This document shows positions 54,411 to 63,324 of a stretch of 64,000 bases of DNA, piece by piece. The DNA is from Maritimibacter alkaliphilus. GTDB taxonomy: Bacteria; Pseudomonadota; Alphaproteobacteria; Rhodobacterales; Rhodobacteraceae. Under the pieces are notes generated by a model that had not been told where the DNA came from, did no database searches, and was given only the letters and a program-made list of their open reading frames with translations. A program made the position numbers and the translations under genes. The stretch is taken from positions 310,001 to 374,000 of the forward strand of contig NZ_JAHVIT010000001.1 in the NCBI RefSeq assembly GCF_019801605.1. Direction: 5' to 3'. Position 1 is the stretch's first letter, and the number at the start of each line of letters is the position of its first letter.

Positions 54411-55157
54411 TCACTTGCGGCGCCGGACCGTGGGCACCCGCGTGTGGCTGAGCTTGTAGGTCGCCGCCGGGTGGGGCGGCTGGCCGTGATTGCGGTTCCA
54501 GTAGGCCTGCCCGCCGAGGCGCCGGAAGGTGGGCAGCGCCAGCAGGAGCCCCACCACGAACCCGCCCGCATGGGCCCAGTAGGCCACGCCGCCCATGGTG
54601 GCATCCGCGCCCACTCCGTTCAGGAGTTGCAGCGCGAACCAGAGCCCTAGCATGATCCAGGCCGGCACCGGGAAGACCTTGAAGAAGACGATGAAGATGA
54701 TGAGGATATCGACCCGCGCCTTGGGATAGAGCAGCAGATAGGCCCCCATGACGCCCGCGATGGCCCCCGAGGCGCCGACCACCGGCACGGTGGAGTAGGG
54801 CGCCGAGACCAGCTGCACCAGCGCCGCCGCCACCCCGCAGGCGATGTAGAAGGCGAGGTAGCGCAGGTGGCCCATCTCGTCCTCGAGGTTGTCGCCGAAG
54901 ATCCACAGGAAGAGCATGTTGCCGGCAAGGTGCAGGAAGCCGCCGTGCAGGAACATGGAGCTGACGAGCGTGTGGTAGCCGTCGCCGCTCATCACCCGGG
55001 CGGGGATCATCGCCCATTGGTCGAAGAAGGCCATCAGCGCGGCCTCGTCGGTGAAGAGCGCGAGGTAGCTGACGAAGACGAGGGTGTTGGCCACCATCAG
55101 CAGGTAGGTCACGTAGGGCCTGCGCCCCGAGGGATTATGGTCACGTAATGGAAACAT
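54411..55157 (-). CDS. Rhomboid-family intramembrane serine protease
   Basis: 248 residues from the ATG at 55157. Six or seven membrane helices; the catalytic dyad is Ser130 in 'VVGASGAIAGVMG' and His196 in 'YWAHAGGFVVGLLLAL'. 'SSMFLHGGFLHLAGNMLFLWIFGDN' (parts: 'HLAGNMLFLWIFGDN') is the typical L1/TM2 region with the oxyanion His/Asn. It cleaves membrane-spanning substrates, e.g. in quality control or signalling. The C-terminal cytoplasmic tail is short. It is divergent from tRNA-Leu. Confidence 0.95.
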   Translation of the reverse strand: MFPLRDHNPSGRRPYVTYLLMVANTLVFVSYLALFTDEAALMAFFDQWAMIPARVMSGDGYHTLVSSMFLHGGFLHLAGNMLFLWIFGDNLEDEMGHLRYLAFYIACGVAAALVQLVSAPYSTVPVVGASGAIAGVMGAYLLLYPKARVDILIIFIVFFKVFPVPAWIMLGLWFALQLLNGVGADATMGGVAYWAHAGGFVVGLLLALPTFRRLGGQAYWNRNHGQPPHPAATYKLSHTRVPTVRRRK

Positions 55158-55260
55158 GCCCTGACGCTCCCCGCAAAGCGGGCGAGCGTCAAGCGCCGCC
55201 TTCGGGGCAACCGTGCCGGCGGTGGGAACGTGCCGGCGCGGCAACAGGGCCCGCCACTGC

Positions 55261-55288
55261 TTTACACCGCCCCCGCAGCCGCTAATGT
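55261..55288 (+). promoter_or_regulatory. Promoter of tRNA-Leu
   Basis: TTTACA at 55261-55266, 16-base spacer, TAATGT at 55283-55288, placing the start of transcription a few bases before the tRNA 5' end at 55300. Confidence 0.6.
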
Positions 55289-55299
55289 CTGCGGCGGTT

Positions 55300-55383
55300 G
55301 CCCGCGTGGTGGAATGGTAGACACAGGGGACTTAAAATCCCTAGCCGTACGGCGTGCCGGTTCGAGTCCGGCCGCGGGTACCA
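55300..55383 (+). tRNA. tRNA-Leu (TAA anticodon)
   Basis: 84 nt including an encoded CCA. Acceptor stem GCCCGCG pairs with CGCGGGT (one G-U), discriminator A. The anticodon loop CTTAAAA holds TAA at 55333-55335. The long variable arm (AGCCGTACGGCGT region) marks a class II tRNA, and GGTTCGAGTCC forms the T arm. Decodes UUA and, by wobble, UUG codons, which are rare in this GC-rich genome. A CCTGAATTCAGG palindrome lies just after, and a short GC stem with CTCCTTTT at about 55400-55422 may terminate it. Confidence 0.95.
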
Positions 55384-55668
55384 GCCCTGAATTCAGGTGA
55401 CGCGCTGTGAGCGCCTCCTTTTCTCGACCAGACAGGAACGCATGCGTCACACGTCACGGGTCGAGATTGCAGCGCGATGTCGCTTCAGGCCGGTGATAGG
55501 CCGATGCCGTCACAGGCCGATGCCGCGACGGGCCAGGGGCGCCGAGCCAGGGGCCCGGAACAGGGCAGGGCCGTTCCGGCCGGGCGATCGCACGCCCGCC
55601 CGGGTGGCTAGAATGCCGTAGGGGACATCCGCCCGGGGCAGGCGGATCGCCAGGGCGCGCCGGGGGCC

Positions 55669-57324
55669 TCAGGCCAGCAGGTCGATCTCGGCCCCTCCGA
55701 GGCGCATCATGATCTGGTCCTGTGCGCCACCATCCACCAGGGCCCAGAGGATCTGGCCGGTGGGGCGATAGATGACAAAGGCCTCCTGCACCCCCGCGGC
55801 ACCGGCACTGGCCGTTTCGGTGAAGTTCACCTGGAAGTCTGCGGCGGTGGCGCTGCCGCCGCCGTAGACCAGCACATCGCCCTCCGCATCGGAGAAGTCC
55901 TGGATCCAGTCGGAGCCATGGCCCTCGACACCGAGGTGATAGAACTGGTCCGCGCCGGTGCCGCCGTTGACGCGGTCATGGCCGAAGCCCCCGTTGATGA
56001 AGTCACTGCCCGCGCCACCGAAGATCGCGTCGGACCAGGTCTGGCCGGTCAGCGCGTCATCGCCATCGCCGCCGATCACTGTGTCGGCGCCATAGCCGCC
56101 CTCGATCGTGTCGTTGCCGGCATCGCCGCGAAGCTCGTCGTTGCCATAGCCGCCGTCGATGTAGTCATTTCCGGCCCCGCCGAAGACGACGTCCCGCAGG
56201 TCGGCTTCGCTGTCGCCGCCGATGATGATGTCATCGCCCGCGTTGCCGGTCAGCGTGTCGGCCCCGTCGCCGCCATGCAGCGTGTCGCGCGCCGAGCCGC
56301 CGGTCAGACGGTCGGCGCCATTGCTGCCGTCAAACCGGACGGATTGCGACAAGCCGGCCGCGGTCATCGTGTCGTCGCTGTTGGTGCCGCGGACCTGATC
56401 GATGTTCGAGACCTGGTCGGTATCGCCGAAGCCGTCGATGATGGTCCCTGCGGCAAGGTCCGCGACGATCCCGGCGCTGCCGCCGTAGTTCGCGTCCGAG
56501 CGGTAATCGGCACGGTCCCAGCCAGAGGAGCCGGTGATCGTGTCGTTGCCTTCCAGCCCGCGGAAGCTGAGGAATTCCTCGCTCTCGGAGCCGATGAAGA
56601 GATCCCCCTGCGCCGTGCCCCTGACGGCCTCGATCCCCGTGAAGGTGTCGGTATCCCCGAACCCGTCGATCGCCCGGTGGGTCGCGAAGTTGACCGTGAC
56701 GCCGCCGGTGCCGCCCTCCCAGTGATCGTTGTTGTAGAGCAGCTCGTCATAGCCGTCGCCGCCGTTGATCGTGTCATTGCCGCCGCTCGCGGCCCAGCCT
56801 TCCCAGTTCTCGTTCGCGGAGCCGTGGAAGGTGTCGTTCGACAGGGTGCCGGCGAAATAGTGGATGTAGGTGAAGGTGTCGTTCACCACCCCCTGGATGT
56901 TCGAGACGGCGGTGCCCGATCCGTTCGCGCCCACGGTGATCACGATGCCACCGCTGCCATCCACGTCTTCGTAGCTGAGGTCGGCCCCTTCGCCGGTTGC
57001 GAACAGCCCCTGATGGCCGATGATCGTGTTGGAGCCCGCGCCCGGACGGATGAAGTCCCCGGCGCCCTGGCTCTCGCTCGATCCGGTCCCGGCATTCAGG
57101 GTGTCATTGCCATCGCCGCCGTAGAGGCTGTCGCGACCGTCGCCCCCGTCAAGGCTGTCATCGCCGTTGCCGCCGCGCAGCCGGTCCTGATCGGGCCCGC
57201 CGTAGATCGTGTCGTTGCCGTCCAGACCTTCGAGGGTGTCTTCCCCCGCAAGGCCGGAGATGAGGTCATCCGCCGCGGTGCCCTGAATGCTTTCGGACGC
57301 CGCGGTGCCGGTAATGGTCGCCAT
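55669..57324 (-). CDS. RTX-type calcium-binding protein
   Basis: 551 residues, strongly acidic. Haemolysin-type nonapeptide repeats (GGxGxDxUx) occur in two blocks, about residues 24-78 and 330-465, e.g. 'GGNGDDSLDGGDGRDSLYGGDGNDTL'-type runs (shown as 'GGDGRDSLYGG' and 'GGAGNDYIDGGYGNDELRG'). The middle has a duplicated ~55-residue segment (182-237 and 259-314) that shares 'DGFGDTD' and 'VRGT'. The C-terminus lacks RTX repeats and looks like a type I secretion signal region. No enzymatic domain is seen, so an adhesin, matrix or S-layer-like role is possible. GGGAGGA precedes the ATG. No type I exporter gene is nearby. Confidence 0.85.
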   Translation of the reverse strand: MATITGTAASESIQGTAADDLISGLAGEDTLEGLDGNDTIYGGPDQDRLRGGNGDDSLDGGDGRDSLYGGDGNDTLNAGTGSSESQGAGDFIRPGAGSNTIIGHQGLFATGEGADLSYEDVDGSGGIVITVGANGSGTAVSNIQGVVNDTFTYIHYFAGTLSNDTFHGSANENWEGWAASGGNDTINGGDGYDELLYNNDHWEGGTGGVTVNFATHRAIDGFGDTDTFTGIEAVRGTAQGDLFIGSESEEFLSFRGLEGNDTITGSSGWDRADYRSDANYGGSAGIVADLAAGTIIDGFGDTDQVSNIDQVRGTNSDDTMTAAGLSQSVRFDGSNGADRLTGGSARDTLHGGDGADTLTGNAGDDIIIGGDSEADLRDVVFGGAGNDYIDGGYGNDELRGDAGNDTIEGGYGADTVIGGDGDDALTGQTWSDAIFGGAGSDFINGGFGHDRVNGGTGADQFYHLGVEGHGSDWIQDFSDAEGDVLVYGGGSATAADFQVNFTETASAGAAGVQEAFVIYRPTGQILWALVDGGAQDQIMMRLGGAEIDLLA

Positions 57325-57545
57325 GAGTTTTCCTCCCGGGAAATGGGTTGTCTGGGTAATGGGTCGAGGGACGTTAATTCAATAAAAATAAGGGCTGGAG
57401 CCGAATTGACCAAGGCAAAAGAACCCCGCCATTTCGAAGCGTTGCGGGATTGGCGTGTCGTCTCGGGGGCGTCTCCGATCGTGGTCTGGCCCGTGCGGCC
57501 GGGGCGTCTGCAATGAGGGTCTCATCGCATCCCCCCGGCGCGGCA

Positions 57546-58502
57546 TCACAGGTCGGGCTTGCCGGGGATCGAGCGCAGGTAGAGCACCAGCGCCTCCATG
57601 TCCTGATCCGACAGCCGGCCGAAGTAGCCGTAGGGCATCGGCGGCAGCATCCGCGCCCCGTCGGGCCGGGTGCCGGTGCCGATGATCGCCGCCAGTTCTG
57701 CGTCGCTGTAGCCCGCCAGCCCGTCTTCGTGGTTGGTCAGGTTCGGCGCATGGGAGACCCCCCAAGGACCGTGGAACTCCATCCCGCCGCGGGCAAAGCC
57801 CTCGCCCCAGTCAGGGCCCTGCGGCGTCATGGGCGAGTGGCACTCCATGCAATGCCCCAGTGCCGCGAGGTAGCGGCCGTACTCTGCCGTGGCCCCTGCG
57901 GGCGGGGCCGTCACCGGCGTCTCCAGCGGCGGGCCATAGGCCGGGGGCAGGGGGATGGCATAGGTCGACTGGCCCGGATCGGCCTCGACCGCCGGAACGG
58001 AGCGCAGGTAGGCCACCACTGCCGCGAGGTCCTCGTCCGATATATCGCGGTAGGCAGCGAAGGGCATCGGCGGGCCGATGACACTGCCGTCGGGACGGAT
58101 GCCCTCGCGGATCGCGCGGGCCAGTTCCGCGTCGGACCACTCCGCGATCCGGCCTGCGGGGGTGATGTTGGGGGCGATGGCGGTGAACATGTCGTTCTTG
58201 TCCACCAGCCGGCCCGAGAGGTCCTGCGACATCACCGGGCCGTCGGGGCCCATCGGGGTGTGGCAGTTGCCACAGGCCATGATGCCCTGCACGAGGCTCT
58301 CGCCGCGCTCGACCGGCGTTTCGGCCCGGGCCGTCGCCGAAGCGGCAATCAGGGCGGCAACCACGGTGAGGGTGGCGATCAGGCCCCGCGAGGCGGCGGG
58401 CGGGGACAGCGTCAGGGGCATCGCCTGCACCCGGGCTGCGGTGTCACCATGGCGCGCGCCGGGGCGCCTGCGGGGGTCCGATGATCTGCGGACATCTGTC
58501 AT
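57546..58502 (-). CDS. Diheme cytochrome c
   Basis: 318 residues from the ATG at 58502, which has GGAGG 8 bases upstream (a Met at 58421 is an alternative start with a shorter leader). A membrane-type leader (about 38-60, ending 'ATARA') precedes two cytochrome c domains with heme sites CGNCH (77-81) and CMECH (218-222). Axial Met candidates lie in 'GPPMPFAAY' and 'LPPMPYGYF'. It resembles diheme cytochromes that act as electron carriers to, or partners of, periplasmic dehydrogenases. It is divergent from the RND efflux genes. Its redox partner is unknown. Confidence 0.9.
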   Translation of the reverse strand: MTDVRRSSDPRRRPGARHGDTAARVQAMPLTLSPPAASRGLIATLTVVAALIAASATARAETPVERGESLVQGIMACGNCHTPMGPDGPVMSQDLSGRLVDKNDMFTAIAPNITPAGRIAEWSDAELARAIREGIRPDGSVIGPPMPFAAYRDISDEDLAAVVAYLRSVPAVEADPGQSTYAIPLPPAYGPPLETPVTAPPAGATAEYGRYLAALGHCMECHSPMTPQGPDWGEGFARGGMEFHGPWGVSHAPNLTNHEDGLAGYSDAELAAIIGTGTRPDGARMLPPMPYGYFGRLSDQDMEALVLYLRSIPGKPDL

Positions 58503-58768
58503 TTGGAAAACCTCCGGAACTGGCTCATGTGGCATTGGCTGGTCCGGGTCGACATGCGGACCCGACTGGAATGCTAGCAGGGGGCTCCTAATCGGGATAG
58601 AGGATATATGTTTTGTCCGTTTCGCCCCGCAGTTGCAGGGCGCACGGCTGGATCGGCGGCGCGGGCGATCACGAAATGTCATGCCGGGCAGTCATCATCG
58701 TTTCTTCACTTGCCGGAATTCAGGGCTGTATTCATTCTGCGGCACGGGGAGATATCGAAAGGCATTTG

Positions 58769-59866
58769 ATGAAGCTGTTGCGCATCCTTCTGGGCGTCGT
58801 TCTGCTGGCGGGGGCCTCCTACGCCGGGTTCAAGCTGACCGACCAGATGCAGGCGGCCACCTCCCCTGCAGCGCAGGGCCCGCGCGGCCCCCGTGGCCCC
58901 GTGCGCGTGGTGACCGAACCGGTGCAGCAGCAGACCTTCGTCGAGACGGTCGAGGCCGTGGGCTCGACCCGCGCGCGCCAGTCCGTCACGCTGCAACCCT
59001 CTGCCGGCGGGCGGATCGTGCAGGTGCATATCACCCCGGGGCAGGAGGTCCGCCAAGACGACCTGTTGCTGGAACTGGAAGATGCCGAGGCCCACGCCAG
59101 CCTCGCCGCCGCCGAGGCAACGGTGTCGGAGGCGCAGGCCGCCTTCGACCGCCAGCAGCGGCTTGAACAGAGCGGCAGCAGTTCCGAGGCCTCGCTTCAG
59201 GCCGCCCGCGCCACGCTGCTGCGCGCGCAGGCGGAACGCGACCTTGCCCTTGCCACGCTGTCGGACCGCGACCTGCGCGCGCCCTTCGACGGGGTGGTGG
59301 GCCTCACCGATGTCTCGCCGGGCCAGATCGTCACCACCACGACCGAGATCGCCACGCTGGACGATCTCTCGGTGGTGGAGGTCGCCTTCAACGTGCCCGA
59401 ACGCTACCTCTCGCGGCTCGCGCCGGGGCAGGCGGTCAGCTTTACCACGCCGGCCTGGGCCGACGAGGCCTTCGAGGGGCGGATCTCGGCGCTCGACACG
59501 CGGGTCGATCCCTCGACCCGCTCCATCGCGCTGCGCGCCGAGGTGCCCAACGGCGACCGCCGCCTGAGGCCGGGCATGTTCATGCAGGCCGCGCTGGAAC
59601 TGTCGCGCCGCGAGGGGCTGGCGGTGCCGGAACGCGCGCTGACCTCTGCCGGGACGCAGAGCTTCATCCACGTGGTGGAGGGGGACACCGCGCGCCGGGT
59701 CGAGGTGGTGACCGGCATGCAGCGCGGCACGCTGATCGAGGTCACCGGCGACCTGGCCGAGGGGATGCCCGTCATCGTCACCAACCTGCACAGCGTCAGC
59801 GACGGCACCCAGGTGGTGGCCGCCGAGGGGATGCAGGCCGCCAGCCTGACCCGCGTGTCGCCGTGA
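58769..59866 (+). CDS. RND efflux periplasmic adaptor (HlyD/AcrA-type)
   Basis: 365 residues from the ATG at 58769. An N-terminal membrane anchor (about 5-25), a Pro/Gly-rich stretch, then the lipoyl/barrel-sandwich halves ('VTLQPSAGGRIVQVHITPGQEVRQDDLLLELE' and 'RDLRAPFDGVVGLTDVSPGQIVTT') flanking an alpha hairpin, and a beta-barrel region 'FNVPERYLSRLAPGQAVSF' with a final membrane-proximal domain. It links the RND pump to an outer-membrane factor, which is not adjacent. Its stop overlaps the pump GTG (GTGA). Confidence 0.93.
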   Translation: MKLLRILLGVVLLAGASYAGFKLTDQMQAATSPAAQGPRGPRGPVRVVTEPVQQQTFVETVEAVGSTRARQSVTLQPSAGGRIVQVHITPGQEVRQDDLLLELEDAEAHASLAAAEATVSEAQAAFDRQQRLEQSGSSSEASLQAARATLLRAQAERDLALATLSDRDLRAPFDGVVGLTDVSPGQIVTTTTEIATLDDLSVVEVAFNVPERYLSRLAPGQAVSFTTPAWADEAFEGRISALDTRVDPSTRSIALRAEVPNGDRRLRPGMFMQAALELSRREGLAVPERALTSAGTQSFIHVVEGDTARRVEVVTGMQRGTLIEVTGDLAEGMPVIVTNLHSVSDGTQVVAAEGMQAASLTRVSP

Positions 59867-62800
59867 GCCTGCCCGATCTGTCCATTCGCCGTCCGGTTCT
59901 GGCCACGGTGCTGAACCTGCTGATCGTGCTGCTGGGGGCCGTGGCCCTGACGCGGCTGCCGGTGCGCGAACTGCCCCAGACCGAGGCGACGCGCATCACG
60001 GTCTTCGTCAACTACACCGGCGCCTCGCCCGACGTGGTCGACAGCCAGGTGGCAAGCGTCATCGAGGGGGCCCTTGCCGGGGTCAGCGGCCTTCAGAGCA
60101 TGGACACCGAGAGCGAGCGCGGCCGCGCCCGCACGGTGCTGGTCTTCGATCCTTCCCGCGATATCGAGAGCGCCGCCAACGATGTGCGCACCGCCGTGGA
60201 CCGCGCCGCCCGCGACCTGCCGGAGGGGGCCGACGCCCCCGTGGTGCGCAAGAACGACGATCAGGGCGACCCGGTGCTGCGGCTCTCCCTCTCGTCGAGC
60301 AATATGACCCCGCTGGAGCTGTCGGATTACGCCGACCGCTACATCACCGACCGGCTGGCCCGGCTGCCCGGCGTGGCCAATGCCGCGCTCTACGGCGAGC
60401 GGGCGCCCGCGATGCGCATCTGGCTGGACGCGGGGCTGATGGCCGCCCATGGCGTGACCACGGGCGACATCACCTCGGCGCTGCAATCCAACAACATCGA
60501 GCTCCCCGCGGGCGAGATCGAGACCGGCGCGCGGCAGTTGCAGCTGCTGGCGCGGACCCGGATGACCTCGGCCGCGGAATTCGCCCAGCTGGTGATCCGC
60601 GACGGCGGTGAACGGCCGCTGCGCCTCGGTGACGTGGCCCGGATCGAGCCGGGCCCGACCAGCAATGAAAGCCTCAACCGCGCCAATGGCGTGACCGGTC
60701 TTGGCATCGGCATCCAGCCGCAGGCGCAGGCCAATACCGTCTCCATCTCGCGTGCCGTGAAGGCTGAGCTGGAAAGGATGCGCCCGCTGCTGCCCGAGGG
60801 GATGCAGCTCGCCGTGACCTCGGACGAGGCGCTTTTCATCGAGACGACGCTGCACGAGGTCGGGCAGGTCTTCATGGAGGCGGTGCTGCTGGTGACAGCG
60901 GTGATCTTCCTCTTCCTCGGCTCCGCGCGGCTCTCCATGGTGCCGGTGGTCACGATCCCGGTGTCGATCCTCGGTGCGGCGCTGGTGATGTCCCTGCTGG
61001 GCTTCTCGCTGAACATCCTGACGCTCTTTGCCATGATCCTTGCCATCGGCCTCGTGGTGGATGACGCCATCGTCGTGCTCGAGAACATCCAGCGCCACCG
61101 CGCCATGGGCGAGAGCCGCGCCGAGGCCGCGCGGCGCGGGGCCAATCAGGTGAACTTTGCCGTCATCGCCACCACCGCCGTGCTGATCGCGGTCTTCCTG
61201 CCGGTCAGCTTCATGGAGGGGCAGATCGGCCAGCTCTTTGCCGAATTCGGCATCGTGCTGGCGGTGGCGGTCTCTGTCTCGGGGTTCGTGGCGCTGACGC
61301 TGTCGCCGATGCTGGCGGCGCGGATGATGCCGCGCGACGACCGGCCCAACCTGCTGACGCGGGTGGTGAACGCCGTGATCGGCTGGGTCGAGCGCGGCTA
61401 CCGCGCGGGCCTGCGTGCCGTGCTGAAGGCGCCGGAGATCCTGCTGGCCTTCGCGGGCTTCGTCGTGGCGGGCTCCGTCGCGCTCTACCTCGCGCTGCCC
61501 AAGGAGGTCACCCCGCCCGAGGATCGCGGCCAGTTCCGCATCTACGTGACCGCGCCGCAGGGGGCGAGCCTCGACTACACCGATGCCGCCGCCCGCGAGG
61601 TCGAGGCGCTGCTGGACCCGCTGCGCGCCGAGGGCGTCGTGGCCAACGTGACGGCCATCGTCGGGCTCTGGGGAGAGCTGCGCCGCGCGCTGCTCTTCGT
61701 GAACCTCGTGCCCTGGGACCAGCGGGACCAGAGCGTGACCGAGGTCATGGCCGGGCTGCGCGGGCCGCTGTCGCAGATCACCGAGGTCCAGACCGGGATG
61801 CGCCCCTCCGGCGGGCTCGGCATCGGGAGCGGGCGCGGTGGGCTGCAATTCATGCTGGGCGCCCCCGACATCGACCGCGCCGCGGAGTGGGCGCAGGAGC
61901 TTGCCGTCACGCTGGAGGCCGATCCCGACCTCTCCAACGTCGAGGTTGGCTATGCCGCGAACCAGCCCGGCGCCACGCTGACCGTGGACCGGCTGCGCGC
62001 GCAGGACCTTGGTCTCGACGCCGAGACGGTCTCCTCCACCCTGCAGACGCTGGTCGCCTCGCGAACCGTGGGGGAATACACCTCCGACGGGCGGCAGTAC
62101 CCGGTCGTGCTGCAGGCCGCGCCCGAGGACCGGGACAACCCGGCCGACCTGATGTCGATCCTGCTGCGCAACAGCCGCGGTGACCTGATCCCGCTGTCCT
62201 CCGTCGCCACGATCGAGACCGCCGCCACCGTGCCCTCGATCGAACGCTACGACCGCGTGCATTCCGTCTCGATGGAGGCAGACCTGCCTGCGGGTGCGGA
62301 CCTCGCGCAGGTGATGGGCCGGGTGGAAAGCGCCGTGGCCGCGCTGCCCGCCGGGGCCACGATTGCCTGGACCGGTCAGGCGGCGGACTACATCCGCGCC
62401 TCGGGCGGCATGACGATGGTCTTCGGCATGGCCATGGCGATCGTCTTCCTCGTGCTGGCGGCGCAGTTCGAAAGCTTCCGCACCCCGCTGGTGATCATGC
62501 TGACCGTGCCGCTGGGGCTGGGGGGCGCGGTGCTGACCCTCTGGCTGACCGGGCAGAGCGTGAACATCTTCAGCCAGGTTGGCCTTGTCCTGCTGGTGGG
62601 GCTGATGGCCAAGAACGGCATCCTGATGGTGGAATTCTCCAACCAGCTGCGCGAGGAGGGGCATTCCCTCCGCGAGGCGGCCATCGAGGGCGCGGTGACC
62701 CGGCTGCGGCCCGTGACCATGACCACGATCGCCACCGTGCTGGGGGCGGTCCCGCTGGCCACTGCCGCGGGCGCGGGCGCCGAGAGCCGTCAGGCCATCG

Positions 62801-62940
62801 GCCTCGTCATCACCGGCGGGCTCAGCTTCGCCTTCGTGCTGACGCTCTTCGTGACGCCGGTGATCTACCTGCTGATCGAAGGCCTGTTCCCGCGCCGGAC
62901 CGGGGAAGAAGACGGGGGCGCGGCGCAACCGGCGGAGTGA
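59863..62940 (+). CDS. RND multidrug efflux pump, HAE1 family
   Basis: 1025 residues from the GTG at 59863. Twelve membrane helices with two large periplasmic loops. TM4 carries the proton-relay Asp pair in 'GLVVDDAIVVLENIQRH', and the C-terminal half has 'LVLLVGLMAKNGILMVEFSNQLREEG' (quoted as 'GLMAKNGILMVEFSNQ'). The N-terminus 'LSIRRPVLATVLNLLIVLLGAVAL' is the typical TM1 start. It pumps drugs, detergents or metabolites from the periplasm across the envelope. The outer-membrane TolC-type partner is not in the window, and no local regulator is seen. Confidence 0.95.
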   Translation: MSLPDLSIRRPVLATVLNLLIVLLGAVALTRLPVRELPQTEATRITVFVNYTGASPDVVDSQVASVIEGALAGVSGLQSMDTESERGRARTVLVFDPSRDIESAANDVRTAVDRAARDLPEGADAPVVRKNDDQGDPVLRLSLSSSNMTPLELSDYADRYITDRLARLPGVANAALYGERAPAMRIWLDAGLMAAHGVTTGDITSALQSNNIELPAGEIETGARQLQLLARTRMTSAAEFAQLVIRDGGERPLRLGDVARIEPGPTSNESLNRANGVTGLGIGIQPQAQANTVSISRAVKAELERMRPLLPEGMQLAVTSDEALFIETTLHEVGQVFMEAVLLVTAVIFLFLGSARLSMVPVVTIPVSILGAALVMSLLGFSLNILTLFAMILAIGLVVDDAIVVLENIQRHRAMGESRAEAARRGANQVNFAVIATTAVLIAVFLPVSFMEGQIGQLFAEFGIVLAVAVSVSGFVALTLSPMLAARMMPRDDRPNLLTRVVNAVIGWVERGYRAGLRAVLKAPEILLAFAGFVVAGSVALYLALPKEVTPPEDRGQFRIYVTAPQGASLDYTDAAAREVEALLDPLRAEGVVANVTAIVGLWGELRRALLFVNLVPWDQRDQSVTEVMAGLRGPLSQITEVQTGMRPSGGLGIGSGRGGLQFMLGAPDIDRAAEWAQELAVTLEADPDLSNVEVGYAANQPGATLTVDRLRAQDLGLDAETVSSTLQTLVASRTVGEYTSDGRQYPVVLQAAPEDRDNPADLMSILLRNSRGDLIPLSSVATIETAATVPSIERYDRVHSVSMEADLPAGADLAQVMGRVESAVAALPAGATIAWTGQAADYIRASGGMTMVFGMAMAIVFLVLAAQFESFRTPLVIMLTVPLGLGGAVLTLWLTGQSVNIFSQVGLVLLVGLMAKNGILMVEFSNQLREEGHSLREAAIEGAVTRLRPVTMTTIATVLGAVPLATAAGAGAESRQAIGLVITGGLSFAFVLTLFVTPVIYLLIEGLFPRRTGEEDGGAAQPAE

Positions 62941-62947
62941 GCGCGGC

Positions 62948-62969
62948 CCCGCCTCCCGCGGGGGGCGGG
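62948..62969 (+). terminator. Possible terminator of the RND operon
   Basis: CCCGCC, a short CCCGCGGG inner palindrome, GGCGGG, just after the pump stop; no clear T-run follows. The neighbouring gene is convergent, so a strong stem here would separate both transcripts. Confidence 0.45.
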
Positions 62970-62991
62970 ATGGGCACCCATCGGCCCGGGC

Positions 62992-63324
62992 TCAGCCCCG
63001 CAGCCGCTGCATCACCCGTCCGCGGACCTCGTCCGGTTCATCCCCGAGCGCGCGCATCAGCGCCGCGAGGTCGCCGCGGGTGCCATGGAGCTGGTCGATC
63101 AGGCCCATGACCATGGTGAGCGCCTCGTCACCGAGGTCGAAGTCATCGCAGAGATCGCAGAGCAGCTCGATCCGGGCCACGTCGACCTGCCGGTAGACCT
63201 GTCGACCCTCCGCATCGGCGGGGCGGATCACCTCGGCCCGCAGGAACCGCACGAGGCGCGGGCGGTCCAGCCGCCCGACCGTGGCGAGGACCTCCTCCTC
63301 GGAATAGAAACCGCTGGTGCTCAT
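62992..63324 (-). CDS. Chaperone modulator CbpM-like protein
   Basis: 110 residues from the ATG at 63324. MerR-like DNA-binding fold fragment with 'FYSEEEVLATVGRLDRPRLVRFLRAEVIRP' and 'VDVARIELLCDLCDDFDLGDEALTMVMGLIDQLHG', the pattern of CbpM, which binds and inhibits the J-protein CbpA. The start overlaps the stop of the DnaJ-type gene (ATGA), matching the cbpA-cbpM arrangement. Confidence 0.85.
   Translation of the reverse strand: MSTSGFYSEEEVLATVGRLDRPRLVRFLRAEVIRPADAEGRQVYRQVDVARIELLCDLCDDFDLGDEALTMVMGLIDQLHGTRGDLAALMRALGDEPDEVRGRVMQRLRG

Noticed and set aside
59404-62928. An 1174-codon open frame on the minus strand opposite the RND pump
   Set aside because: Its product is rich in His, Arg, Gly and Gln without any domain, and it mirrors a clear pump gene. 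Long antisense frames are expected in high-GC genes with strong third-position bias.
58769-62940. HlyD-type adaptor and neighbouring pump as the exporter for the RTX protein
   Set aside because: The pump is an RND transporter, not an ABC exporter, and the adaptor overlaps it; type I secretion needs an ABC protein.
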